A stretch of 48,431 nt of DNA from an uncultured Bacteroidota bacterium (GTDB taxonomy: Bacteria; Bacteroidota; Bacteroidia; UKL13-3), in assembly GCA_903910445.1 (NCBI GenBank), contig CAIVZR010000014.1, positions 1 through 48,431 of the forward strand, given 5' to 3'. The notes below the pieces were generated by a model. The model had not been told where the DNA came from, did no database searches, and was given only the letters and a program-made list of their open reading frames with translations. The position numbers and the translations under genes are program-made. Shown here piece by piece: positions 31,701 to 38,891 of the stretch. Numbering within the stretch: the stretch's first letter is position 1; every line of letters starts with the position of its first letter.

Positions 31701-34531
31701 AAAATACACATTTGATTGGTTGCTCTAACTAGGATATAACCAGTTTTACAAGCTTGTGTACTTCTTCCAATTTCATTTGAATCCCATAAACATACAGTAT
31801 ATAAGCCCGGGTTAGTAAAACTAACTGCAGGATTTTGAGAAGTATTTGACGTTGAATTGGTGTAGTTCACCCCAGCACTTGGAGAGAATGTCCAATACCA
31901 ATAAGTTGGGCCTTTGGTACTCAAATCGGTTAATTGAACTGTTTGATACGTTTCAACAGTATTCAAGTCGGCGATGAAATCAGTAACAGGAACAACTGTT
32001 GGGTGATAAACAGTAATTGTTTTAGTAATTGAATCTGTTCCAAAACATCCAAAAGTTACCAATTTAACAGTGTAAGTTCCGGTTGATGTAAATGTATAGG
32101 GTAAATTTAATGATGTACCTTTATTGATACCATCAACCGACCAGCGGTGACCTAATGGAGCCACTGGAGAGTTGTTATTCAAAAACACGAATGGACTATT
32201 TACAAAGATTGAATCTGGCATAGTAAATCCAGCCACAGGAACGCCTGTATTATATTTTGATTCATCTGCACCCAAAGAAGGAGCGAAAGAACAATGTGCT
32301 TCTTTATCAACATCCAATCCGGTAGTACCAATATATGTAGAAGTTCCAGTTAATGCTGGAGCTGCAGTACTAAGGTGCATATCCAAAGCACCAGCAGTAG
32401 TACTGGCAAAAGGAGTTGCAGCACTCACTGATTTTTGATTAAACGAAGGATTGGCAGATTTTAAAGTAGCAAAATCGGTATACGTTGCACCGAAATAGGC
32501 ATAGTTAGCGCCTGTAGTATATATATTATTATAATCCATGGTAGAGAAATAACTTGGGGTAGCATATAATGCATATCCGGTTGAACCACGATTATCTAAG
32601 ATATTATTAACGAAAATTGAGCTACTTCCACTATAGAAATAAGCGCAATAGCCATTTGCAGCATTTGAATAAACAGTATTATGTATAAAGTTACCATAAG
32701 CATATCCATAGATACCATAGAAATTACCTGAATTGAAGTTGATAATAATATTATTATCAATCATAAAACGGCTTCCTAATGAACCACTATATCCTACGTA
32801 AATTCCATAATATGGATTCTCAATGATATTTCTTGAGATTGCATAATTACTTTGGTTATACATATATATAGCATAGTAAGCTGCTGCAAGAGGAGTTACA
32901 ATTCTATTATCAGCTAAAGTGATACCAATACCTGGATACAAGGTAACACCCATATAATAGTATTTCTCCATTTTACAACCAATGATTGCATTATTGCTGT
33001 TAGAAGTACTTCCACCATAACATGTATTATAATAGCCTCCCACCATGCGGCAATTTAAAACTGAGTCGTTAACGGCGGCTGTTCCAGAATAGTAGTTGCC
33101 ACCACAAATACCTAAAGCAACTGGGTAATAATAAACTGAAGATGATAAAATTGGAACACTGAATTTACAACCTACAAATTTGTCGTTGCTTGCATCTGTA
33201 TTTAAATAGGCTGCAAAGTAATAAGTACCAGAAGTAACAGCTCCTGTATTTTCAAATGCGATATTTTTAAATGTGAAATATTTAGCACCTGATAATTGTA
33301 ATGTATAGTTATCAGAAGTTCCAGTCGTTGCAAAAGTTAGTTTACAGTTGGTTGTATCAGTTCCATTAAAGGTTACTGAGTTGGTTGCAGATGATCCAGC
33401 GATTGCAGGAATCAAAATTTTCTCAGCATAGGTTCCAGAAGAAACGTTAAAAGTAACGGGACCAGAAATACCGCAACTTATCATTTTGTTAACCGCAGCA
33501 GTAAAGGAAGAAAAGTTACTTGCTCCACTACCCGATGGGTTAATTGTATAAGTACCTGCGATACCTGTACAAATTTGAGTTGTAATTGTATCGTTATTTG
33601 TATTTCCATCAGGGCCTGTACCATTTGGATTACGTACCCAAACTTTCAAATTGTAAGTACCTGCAGTAGCAATGTTTAAAGCAGTAGAAAAAGTGTGATT
33701 GTATGTTTGACCAGTAGTACGTGCTGGTGAAATAGAAATACCTGTTTGAGTAACAGGAGTATTATTATCTATTTGATAACCGAAGTCAGCACTAGATAAA
33801 TTTGTTGTTCCATAATTAGCAGCTTGCACTGTAATTGTATTACTTCCTACAGCCCATGAGGTTGGAGAAACAATTTGATTCATCACTACATCGTATGCTA
33901 CTGGCGTGGTGATGAGCATACGCATATTTGTTCTTTGGTTTGATGCTGTGTATCCAGTTGAGGTTGCACAAACACCACCAGCATCCGAGTAATAATAGTT
34001 AGATGAGTTAAACGATGTAGTACTCAAATAAGTCAATGCATTGAGCGTATAACCATTAGGATAATTATCGAAACAAACTTCAATAACCAAATTTGAAGAT
34101 CCGTCCCAAACGAAAGGAGTATTTAAAGTATGTGTATTCCAACCTGAAACTTCGGTATAAGCCGAAATGGTGTAAACCTGTGTAAGTCCCGTAAGATATG
34201 TAGTTGATAAAGACGTTGACGAAGTATTTCCCATTTTGATGGTGAAATTTGTCAATGCAACCCCTTGAACTGTTGCCACTTGAAAGGCTAGATTTTGAAT
34301 CATCCGCTGTGTAGTAACACCAGCGCCAGTTAATTCAGAGGCAAGAATCAAAAACTGATGCTTAGCACCATTATACCAGTTGCCATAAGGGGCTGGGTAG
34401 GTATATCCCGTGTTGGTTCCTGTTCCTGAACCAATGGTATAGGTTTGAGCGGAACCTGAGGTTGCCCAAACCAATGAGATCATCATTAGAACAAACAGCT
34501 TTTTAAAAGAATTCGTAAAGTTAGAATACAT
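28781..34531 (-). CDS. Array gene 6: giant T9SS-exported beta-helix surface protein, first in the array (1916 aa)
   Basis: Signal peptide about 1-29 (TSGSAQ). Beta-sandwich N-terminal domain about 30-210 related to that of gene 4 (ELTGAG, FTIKMGNTSS). CARDB-like domain about 213-320 related to gene 3 (SWAVGSNT, LKVWVRNPNGTGPDGN). The beta-helix about 323-757 is of its own sequence type, closing APSLGADES. Then two PKD domains, CUB-like domain about 935-1050 (TLYDDGGPNGNYSTGGTCN, FRIYNG), two PKD domains, GEVED about 1247-1417 (DYNADGTFQASE), five Ig-like repeats 1418-1821 and type A sorting tail about 1828-1916 (VYPNPNNGLV to KAFSIQK). It is the only array gene with a clear consensus promoter directly upstream (34560-34590), so transcription of the whole block may start here. 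No enzyme motif seen. Confidence 0.9.
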   Translation of the reverse strand: MYSNFTNSFKKLFVLMMISLVWATSGSAQTYTIGSGTGTNTGYTYPAPYGNWYNGAKHQFLILASELTGAGVTTQRMIQNLAFQVATVQGVALTNFTIKMGNTSSTSLSTTYLTGLTQVYTISAYTEVSGWNTHTLNTPFVWDGSSNLVIEVCFDNYPNGYTLNALTYLSTTSFNSSNYYYSDAGGVCATSTGYTASNQRTNMRMLITTPVAYDVVMNQIVSPTSWAVGSNTITVQAANYGTTNLSSADFGYQIDNNTPVTQTGISISPARTTGQTYNHTFSTALNIATAGTYNLKVWVRNPNGTGPDGNTNNDTITTQICTGIAGTYTINPSGSGASNFSSFTAAVNKMISCGISGPVTFNVSSGTYAEKILIPAIAGSSATNSVTFNGTDTTNCKLTFATTGTSDNYTLQLSGAKYFTFKNIAFENTGAVTSGTYYFAAYLNTDASNDKFVGCKFSVPILSSSVYYYPVALGICGGNYYSGTAAVNDSVLNCRMVGGYYNTCYGGSTSNSNNAIIGCKMEKYYYMGVTLYPGIGITLADNRIVTPLAAAYYAIYMYNQSNYAISRNIIENPYYGIYVGYSGSLGSRFMIDNNIIINFNSGNFYGIYGYAYGNFIHNTVYSNAANGYCAYFYSGSSSIFVNNILDNRGSTGYALYATPSYFSTMDYNNIYTTGANYAYFGATYTDFATLKSANPSFNQKSVSAATPFASTTAGALDMHLSTAAPALTGTSTYIGTTGLDVDKEAHCSFAPSLGADESKYNTGVPVAGFTMPDSIFVNSPFVFLNNNSPVAPLGHRWSVDGINKGTSLNLPYTFTSTGTYTVKLVTFGCFGTDSITKTITVYHPTVVPVTDFIADLNTVETYQTVQLTDLSTKGPTYWYWTFSPSAGVNYTNSTSNTSQNPAVSFTNPGLYTVCLWDSNEIGRSTQACKTGYILVRATNQMCIFPFDTKVGSGTLYDDGGPNGNYSTGGTCNFLIDPCASSVTLKFNSFNLSTNSYFRIYNGTSNLAPPLHTGLGFTGTGIPGGTAGITASSGKMYIEFAKGTSAPGFMASWTSVAASAALPTGNLLGPDTMYDCGAYFTKTYAPSSLSFDRDGSYYKWYFDYVNSNSFPDVEGKGMYFQDWSYSATGSYVIRLDIEGCGGIQTIYDTVYVDHPTTGPVVDFKADLLTATPSDVVNFTDLSTLDPIWWKWTITGPGTANGVSGNQNSKNYGVKFTVPGTYTVTLKDSNCVGSNTLTKTAYITIITYCLPSVGTLNPDFSIERVTFGRVDTLINNTVYGFDYTNSSPAVGTSTYRDNTNQVKNYVVNSVTLANKAVEAVVDLGGKFPFSVKRLSNFNAANFNIWIDYNADGTFQASELVGSSGSTSGTTYSGFITIPVTAKTGYTRMRIGTNFASLSNTPCGANTFGDYNDFRIKITPDVTAPVITWIPNNNSDTVYVEVGRTFINPGDTVTDNVTNPTPYTRTGITSGTVITTYPSTSSYTITATDGTGNVSIRSRFVKATPDITKPIISMIGSSPVTIEVGSAYNDSAATASDFYFGSLTSSIVKVSTVNINKIGTYTVTYNVTDAAGNAATTVVRTVIVKDTQKPVITINGGNTIYLNVFTSFNAPTAIVTDNYNTGLTYVITGGPVDINKIGTYTLFYNAMDSSGNVAATVTLTVIVRDVTAPQITLIPQDTMIIDCITLTTVPEPGYIVSDNYYPNTQITVSKIGTVNLNVLGTYVVRYYVSDPSGNIDSSKVRVYKVLDRTAPVITLKGLSVMNWPRWKAFVDPGTTIYDKCDPTATVNVDLSKLDVNLDGLYEVNYAATDASGNKAANVSRYVSIYTAVSGININGGNDRFNVYPNPNNGLVNIDLNLDNAASAIITIFDANGKVVYTGSNIDAVNNKIQIDLSTQSAGMYFIKVVSDDFSASKAFSIQK
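29069..30280 (-). repeat. Five Ig-like repeats of array gene 6
   Basis: Residues 1418-1821. Repeats 3-5 are nearly the same as in gene 5 (repeat 4 DVTAPQITL, repeat 5 PRWKAFVDPG with DKCDPTATV). Confidence 0.85.
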
Positions 34532-34559
34532 ATTAGGATAATATTAATTTTTTCAGCCT

Positions 34560-34590
34560 CAAATATATGTTTTAGAATCACAAAAACAAA
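34560..34590 (-). promoter_or_regulatory. Bacteroidetes-type promoter of array gene 6
   Basis: On the minus strand, TTTG (34590-34587), a 19 bp spacer and TATATTTG (34567-34560) match the known Bacteroidetes consensus TTTG-N17-23-TAnnTTTG exactly. Transcription would start about 20 nt before the ATG at 34531, giving a short A/T-rich leader without a Shine-Dalgarno sequence. Confidence 0.75.
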
Positions 34591-34595
34591 CGTGC

Positions 34596-34606
34596 AAAAA
34601 AAAAAA
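34596..34606 (-). promoter_or_regulatory. 11-base A/T tract upstream of the array promoter
   Basis: A run of 11 A on the plus strand (T on the coding strand) ends 5 bp before the -33 box. Such tracts can act as UP-like elements that bind the RNA polymerase alpha subunit, and long homopolymers slip. It may also serve as the U-tract of a weak terminator of the gene at 34642-35175, but no stem precedes it. Confidence 0.35.
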
Positions 34607-34641
34607 TTACCCTAAAATGTTAAAAATGACAGAAAAATGAT

Positions 34642-35175
34642 TCATTTCTGGATTTTGGTGGAGAAAACTTCTATTTGTGTTAAGAAGTTTTCCAGGGGTG
34701 TATTCCCATCAATATTGACCATAAAATCAAAGCAATTGGTAGCATCGCTGAAGTATTTTCCAATTCGAAATTTAGCCTTAGAAGCAGCCGAAATAACGAG
34801 CAATGGAACACAATGCCAAGTATATAAATTTAGAAGAATATCAAATGATTCATTTGCCATTTCGGCATAGGAACTTCTTTTTGGAACTCCGTACCAGTTT
34901 AGGTTTGCACGGGTAATAATTTCCTGACTACTTCTTAAAACATGATCAGGAGGAAGTTTCTTTTTATTGTAAAATCCGAACACTTTCACCTCCTTTCCTT
35001 GAGTTCTTAAACGATCGCTTAAATTAAAGACAATTGACTCCTGTTCTGCAGAAGTGGCATCATAAAGTATCCCAATTGTTTTGGCATTACTTATAGCAAT
35101 CGTTTGTCGGAAAGCTCGAGAAGAAGCTATTGCTTTTTTAAAGACATATTTCGCCAATTTGTCTTTGAACCGCAT
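34642..35175 (-). CDS. DUF6913-type small protein (177 aa)
   Basis: I recognise the general pattern of a Bacteroidetes-only family (I believe DUF6913). It has a basic N-terminus (MRFKDKLAKYVFKKA), a central IGILYDATS strand with a following helix as in a Rossmann-like fold, VKVFGFYNKKKLP, and a conserved FDILLNLYTWHCVPLLVISAAS block before KAKFRIGKY. There is no signal peptide and no membrane segment, so it is probably cytoplasmic. The start lies 3 nt after the stop of the thioredoxin-like gene, so the two are co-transcribed. Function is unknown. The family name is from memory and less sure than the reading frame. Confidence 0.75.
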   Translation of the reverse strand: MRFKDKLAKYVFKKAIASSRAFRQTIAISNAKTIGILYDATSAEQESIVFNLSDRLRTQGKEVKVFGFYNKKKLPPDHVLRSSQEIITRANLNWYGVPKRSSYAEMANESFDILLNLYTWHCVPLLVISAASKAKFRIGKYFSDATNCFDFMVNIDGNTPLENFLTQIEVFSTKIQK

Positions 35176-35178
35176 GAT

Positions 35179-35673
35179 TTATTTTCCAGTTATTTCTTTG
35201 AGTTTTGCCTCCATTTCGTTCTCAGCACCATCAACGTAACCATCATGCCTGTAAACAATTTTACCATCTTTGATTATAATACTGAATGGCACATTGGCGA
35301 TACCTAATGCTCGTTTTAGATCACTATTTTGATCGAGTACAACTTCACATTTCCAGTTTTGACCAGCTACATATGGTTTTACTTTTGCCGCTGTTTTACT
35401 ATCATCCACAGAAACTGCAACCAGTTCCATGTTGTATTTGGTTTTCCATTCAGGAAGTAGTTTATTGAGTTTAACCAATTCCTTTTTGCACGGACCACAC
35501 CAAGTTGCCCAAAAACTTACAACAACAATTCGACCCGTTTTACCATAGGTTTGAAAATTCAATGATTTCCCATCCATTGTTTTTACTGTAACATTTGGAA
35601 GGTCATTATTAGGAATCAGAGTTGCCTGAGTGAAAAGGAAGGCAGAAAGAAGGAGTACAAGTAATTTTCTCAT
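35179..35673 (-). CDS. TlpA/ResA-like thioredoxin-fold protein, exported (164 aa)
   Basis: Hydrophobic N-terminal segment, residues 3-19, is a signal peptide or anchor. A redoxin domain follows with VVSFWATWCGPCKKEL, the active-site pair Cys59 and Cys62, and the cis-proline motif NVPF (Pro129). This is the TlpA/ResA/AhpC-TSA type of periplasmic thiol-disulfide reductase, which typically reduces or isomerises disulfides in exported proteins or during cytochrome c maturation. The gene leads a two-gene unit with the DUF6913-type protein. A near-consensus -7 box (TAATTTCG, 35687-35680 on the minus strand) lies just upstream of the ATG but lacks a matching -33 box. The fold is certain; the substrate is not. 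Confidence 0.88.
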   Translation of the reverse strand: MRKLLVLLLSAFLFTQATLIPNNDLPNVTVKTMDGKSLNFQTYGKTGRIVVVSFWATWCGPCKKELVKLNKLLPEWKTKYNMELVAVSVDDSKTAAKVKPYVAGQNWKCEVVLDQNSDLKRALGIANVPFSIIIKDGKIVYRHDGYVDGAENEMEAKLKEITGK

Positions 35674-35792
35674 GATGAGCGAAATTACTAATATTTTTTA
35701 AAGTCGAAAATTTATTAGCAATATTTGACAATGAAATGGAAACGCGAATTGACTTCCACGAATTTATTTCCAGAAAAAGTGACGCTAAAAAC

Positions 35793-37262
35793 TTATGCGT
35801 TTTTTAATTCACTTACTAGTTCAGTAATTGATTTTTTTGCATCACCAAATAACATTCTGGTTTTATTGTTATAGAACAATTCATTTTCTATACCCGCATA
35901 ACCCGCTTTCATGCTTCGTTTCATTACAATAACGGTGGTGGCTTCTTCAACATTTAAGATTGGCATTCCATAGATTGGAGAGGCTGGATCATTTTTAGCA
36001 GCTGGATTTACAACATCATTAGCACCCACAACTAAAACAACATCAGTGGTTTTAAATTCTGCATTTATCTCGTCCATCTCAACCAATTTATCATAACTTA
36101 CATTACTCTCGGCGAGTAATACATTCATATGACCTGGCATCCGACCAGCCACTGGATGAATAGCATATTTAACTTCAACATCATTCGCTTCGAGTTGTTG
36201 TTCGAGTTCATGACATATATGTTGTGCTTGCGCAACAGCCAATCCATATCCTGGAACAATCACTACTTTCTTACTATATTTCATTAATGAAGCAGCATCT
36301 GCTTTCGTAATTTCTTTAATTGTTCCTGTAATTGCACGAGCTTCACCTTTAGATGCTCCTCCTCCAAAATTCCCTATCAATACATTAAGCAATGAACGGT
36401 TCATGGCTTTACACATTAATACCGTGAGTAAAGTTCCAGCACTTCCAACCAAGATACCTCCGAATAACATTACTTTATTATCATATAAGAAACCTCCCAA
36501 TGCTGCGGCTACTCCTGTAAACGAGTTGAGCAATGAAATAACAACTGGCATATCGGCACCACCAATTGGCATTACAAATAATACTCCATATAAAAGTGAT
36601 AGCGTTAGTAAAACATATAATGAGTATGGTATAGCAACCCATCCAAAAATACTGCAAGCGGCAATTCCTAAAATAACCGCCATCAATCCAATATTTATTA
36701 CTTGTTGCAATGGCAATACCTTGTCCTTAATTTTCTCATCTAATTTTAAGTAAGCCAGCATACTTCCTGCGAAAGAAATAGAACCGATAATTAAACCTAA
36801 ATAAATAACAATCGCCTTGCCAATTTCCATAGGATGGATATCAGAAACAACTTGAATAATTTGAGGAACTCCATCAGTAATTACATTGTAAGAAGCAACT
36901 ATCTGAGGCGTTGTAGCATGATGATATTCAACTAATGAAATAAGCGCGGCGCAAGCCCCACCCATACCATTAAAGAATGAAACCATTTGAGGCATTTGTG
37001 TCATCTGAACACGCTTAGCCATCATCGTTCCAATCACAGATCCGATTATTAAACCACCAAAAATCCATTCTAAATTTTTGAGATGAACATCACCTTCACC
37101 TTTAAACAAAAATATGGTTCCAAAAACAGACAATCCCATTCCCACAGCGGCAATAAAATTTCCTTTTTTTGCACTCTCTGGCTTTCCTAAAAGTTTAATT
37201 CCAAAAACAAAACTCAAGGCACCTGCGATGTAAATAATATCTAAAATATATTGTTGTATCAT
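35793..37262 (-). CDS. pntB: NAD(P) transhydrogenase subunit beta
   Basis: 489 aa. The first 310 residues are membrane-spanning, with about eight to nine hydrophobic helices rich in Gly and Ala (VSFFNGMGGACAALISLVEY, MPIGGADMPVVISLLNS). They form the proton-channel domain II with the PntA2 subunit. The C-terminal 170 residues are the NADP(H)-binding domain III, with VPGYGLAVAQAQ, HPVAGRMPGHMNVLLAE, VVLVVGANDVVNPAA and VMKRSMKAGYAGIEN, all family signatures. The complex couples hydride transfer between NAD(H) and NADP(H) to proton movement, usually to make NADPH. It is the third gene of the pntAA-pntAB-pntB operon, 44 bp after pntAB. Length is a little above the usual 460-480 aa. Confidence 0.96.
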   Translation of the reverse strand: MIQQYILDIIYIAGALSFVFGIKLLGKPESAKKGNFIAAVGMGLSVFGTIFLFKGEGDVHLKNLEWIFGGLIIGSVIGTMMAKRVQMTQMPQMVSFFNGMGGACAALISLVEYHHATTPQIVASYNVITDGVPQIIQVVSDIHPMEIGKAIVIYLGLIIGSISFAGSMLAYLKLDEKIKDKVLPLQQVINIGLMAVILGIAACSIFGWVAIPYSLYVLLTLSLLYGVLFVMPIGGADMPVVISLLNSFTGVAAALGGFLYDNKVMLFGGILVGSAGTLLTVLMCKAMNRSLLNVLIGNFGGGASKGEARAITGTIKEITKADAASLMKYSKKVVIVPGYGLAVAQAQHICHELEQQLEANDVEVKYAIHPVAGRMPGHMNVLLAESNVSYDKLVEMDEINAEFKTTDVVLVVGANDVVNPAAKNDPASPIYGMPILNVEEATTVIVMKRSMKAGYAGIENELFYNNKTRMLFGDAKKSITELVSELKNA

Positions 37263-37306
37263 TTTCTTTTATATTGATTAAAACAAATAATCGTATCGAT
37301 GATTTA

Positions 37307-37612
37307 TTATTTTTTCTTTTTCTTAAACATATCGAGCATTCTATCCGTCACTACAAACCCACCCACAACATTGAGTGTTCCGAGTATTACTGCAATGAAT
37401 CCTAATACTTTTGCAAATAAATCATCGGCTTGCCCCATGATAATTATCGCTCCTATAATAACAACACCATGTATTGCATTGGCACCACTCATAAGCGGAG
37501 TATGTAATACAGATGGAACTTTTTCGATAAGCTCTACTCCTAAAAAAATCATCAAAGCAACAAGGTAGATGATGTTTTGATGTTGACTAATAAATTCCAG
37601 TATCTGATCCAT
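37307..37612 (-). CDS. pntAB: NAD(P) transhydrogenase subunit alpha part 2 (membrane part)
   Basis: 101 aa with three hydrophobic segments (IIYLVALMIFLGVELI, GVVIIGAIIIMG, VLGFIAVILGTLNVVGGFVVTD). The block TPLMSGANAIHGVVIIGAI is a hallmark of the alpha-subunit membrane domain. In many bacteria this is fused to the NAD-binding domain; here it is separate, as in Rhodospirillum-type three-subunit enzymes. It ends in a basic tail (MFKKKKK). It lies between pntAA (34 bp gap) and pntB (44 bp gap). Confidence 0.94.
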   Translation of the reverse strand: MDQILEFISQHQNIIYLVALMIFLGVELIEKVPSVLHTPLMSGANAIHGVVIIGAIIIMGQADDLFAKVLGFIAVILGTLNVVGGFVVTDRMLDMFKKKKK

Positions 37613-37646
37613 ATATTATCTTGTGAATTAAACTTTCGAGTATTAA

Positions 37647-38753
37647 TTATTTTCTTAAAATCTCACCCTTATTACAAATGAGTGTACCTTTAGTAATTTC
37701 TTCTTCCATTTCCCATTTCATGCCTTCTTTAGTGGCTAGGTGAGTTAGGAAATTATAAATATTTTTAGAATAACCTTCACTTGCATTTTGTGGGAGCATC
37801 CCTGGTAAGTTGGTAAGTCCGATGATTTTTACGCCATTGGTTTCGATAATGCTATCCGCTAGACTCAATTCGCAGTTCCCACCTTGTTCAACAGCCATAT
37901 CAACAATCACACTGCCATATTTCATTACCTTCACCATATCTTCGGTGATAAGCACGGGAGCTTTTCTTCCGGGTATTAATGCCGTAGTTATTACACAATC
38001 GGCAAGGGCTAAATGTTTCTTTAAAATTTCACGTTGTCGTTTCAAAACATCTTCACCTGCTTCTTTCACATATCCTCCTTCGGTTTTTACATCGTTACCT
38101 AAATCAAATGAAATAAATTTGCCTCCTAACGACTCAACTTGTTCCTTCGTTTCGGGGCGTATATCTGTTACTTCAACCACTGCACCTAATCGCTTTGCTG
38201 TTCCAATGGCTTGCAAGCCAGCAACACCTGCTCCAAAAATTACAACCTTAGCTGGAGTAATTGTACCTGCAGCAGTCATTAACATTGGGAATATTTTTGG
38301 CGCATTATCAGCTGCAAGTAGTACTGCCTTATAACCAGCGAGGTTGCTTTGAGAGCTGAGTACATCCATACTTTGCGCACGACTAATACGTGGCATTGCA
38401 TCGGTACTGAATGCACTTATTTTACGATTATTAAGTGTAGCAATTAAATCAGGATTGGTTAAATGATAGAGGAAGGAAATTAATATGCTTCCTTCTTTCA
38501 TAAGTGTAATTTCTTCGATAGAAGGTGCATTTACTTTTACAAGAACATCTGAAACTTCGCAGACTTCTTTTGCTGAACCTAATATTTCGGCTCCAGCATT
38601 TTTATACGCTTCGTCGGTAAAGTAGGAATGTAAACCAGCTCCGCTTTCGATAACGCACTCGAAGCCTTGTTTTACGAAATTTTTCACCACATCAGGAGTG
38701 AGTGCTACTCGGGTCTCCTTGTTTTTCGATTCTTTAATGGTTCCAATTTTCAT
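37647..38753 (-). CDS. pntAA: NAD(P) transhydrogenase subunit alpha part 1 (NAD-binding)
   Basis: 368 aa, soluble domain I of the transhydrogenase, related to alanine dehydrogenase. Visible: N-terminal KIGTIKESKNKETRVALTP, the SRAQSMDVLSSQSNLAGYKAV region with the conserved RAQSMD segment that contacts NAD, the Rossmann motif VVIFGAGVAGLQAIGTAKRLGA followed by VEVTDIRP, and ITTALIPGRKAPVLI. It binds NAD(H) at the cytoplasmic face and passes hydride to domain III in PntB. First gene of the operon. A TACTTTCG box (38788-38781, minus strand) upstream resembles a -7 element, but its -33 partner is not convincing. Alanine dehydrogenase is excluded by the flanking pntAB and pntB. Confidence 0.95.
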   Translation of the reverse strand: MKIGTIKESKNKETRVALTPDVVKNFVKQGFECVIESGAGLHSYFTDEAYKNAGAEILGSAKEVCEVSDVLVKVNAPSIEEITLMKEGSILISFLYHLTNPDLIATLNNRKISAFSTDAMPRISRAQSMDVLSSQSNLAGYKAVLLAADNAPKIFPMLMTAAGTITPAKVVIFGAGVAGLQAIGTAKRLGAVVEVTDIRPETKEQVESLGGKFISFDLGNDVKTEGGYVKEAGEDVLKRQREILKKHLALADCVITTALIPGRKAPVLITEDMVKVMKYGSVIVDMAVEQGGNCELSLADSIIETNGVKIIGLTNLPGMLPQNASEGYSKNIYNFLTHLATKEGMKWEMEEEITKGTLICNKGEILRK

Positions 38754-38891
38754 GCAATGAAAGTATCTTAATTTTTTTTGCGAAAGTACATTTTTTATTT
38801 CATCAATGCATTTTCAACAATAAAAAAATACATGACTCTCATCATTCAAACAAGGGAGAAGCCTATGTGGCAAGCGATTTGGCAATAGAAG

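Larger units (their letters stand above)
707..34531 (-). repeat. Tandem array of six paralogous giant surface-protein genes
   Basis: Six consecutive same-strand genes of 5.0-5.8 kb with short gaps (about 70 bp) share the same domain order from the first PKD domains to the sorting tail. Module types along the array are as follows. Beta-helix: none, A, B, B, A, C for genes 1 to 6. N-terminal domain: sandwich in 1, GEVED in 2, 3 and 5, a second sandwich type in 4 and 6. The Ig-like repeat order is the same in all. This is gene amplification followed by divergence and recombination. No mobile element borders it. Confidence 0.9.

Noticed and set aside
8600..33500. Beta-helix modules as pectate or other polysaccharide lyases
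   Set aside because: The fold fits, but I see no catalytic signature. The Asn/Tyr-rich rungs occur widely in non-enzymatic surface proteins. Enzymatic activity is left open, not claimed.
707..34531. CRISPR array, integron or phage-borne diversity system for the repeats
   Set aside because: The repeats are long coding modules. No short spaced repeats, attachment sites, reverse transcriptase, integrase or transposase is present.
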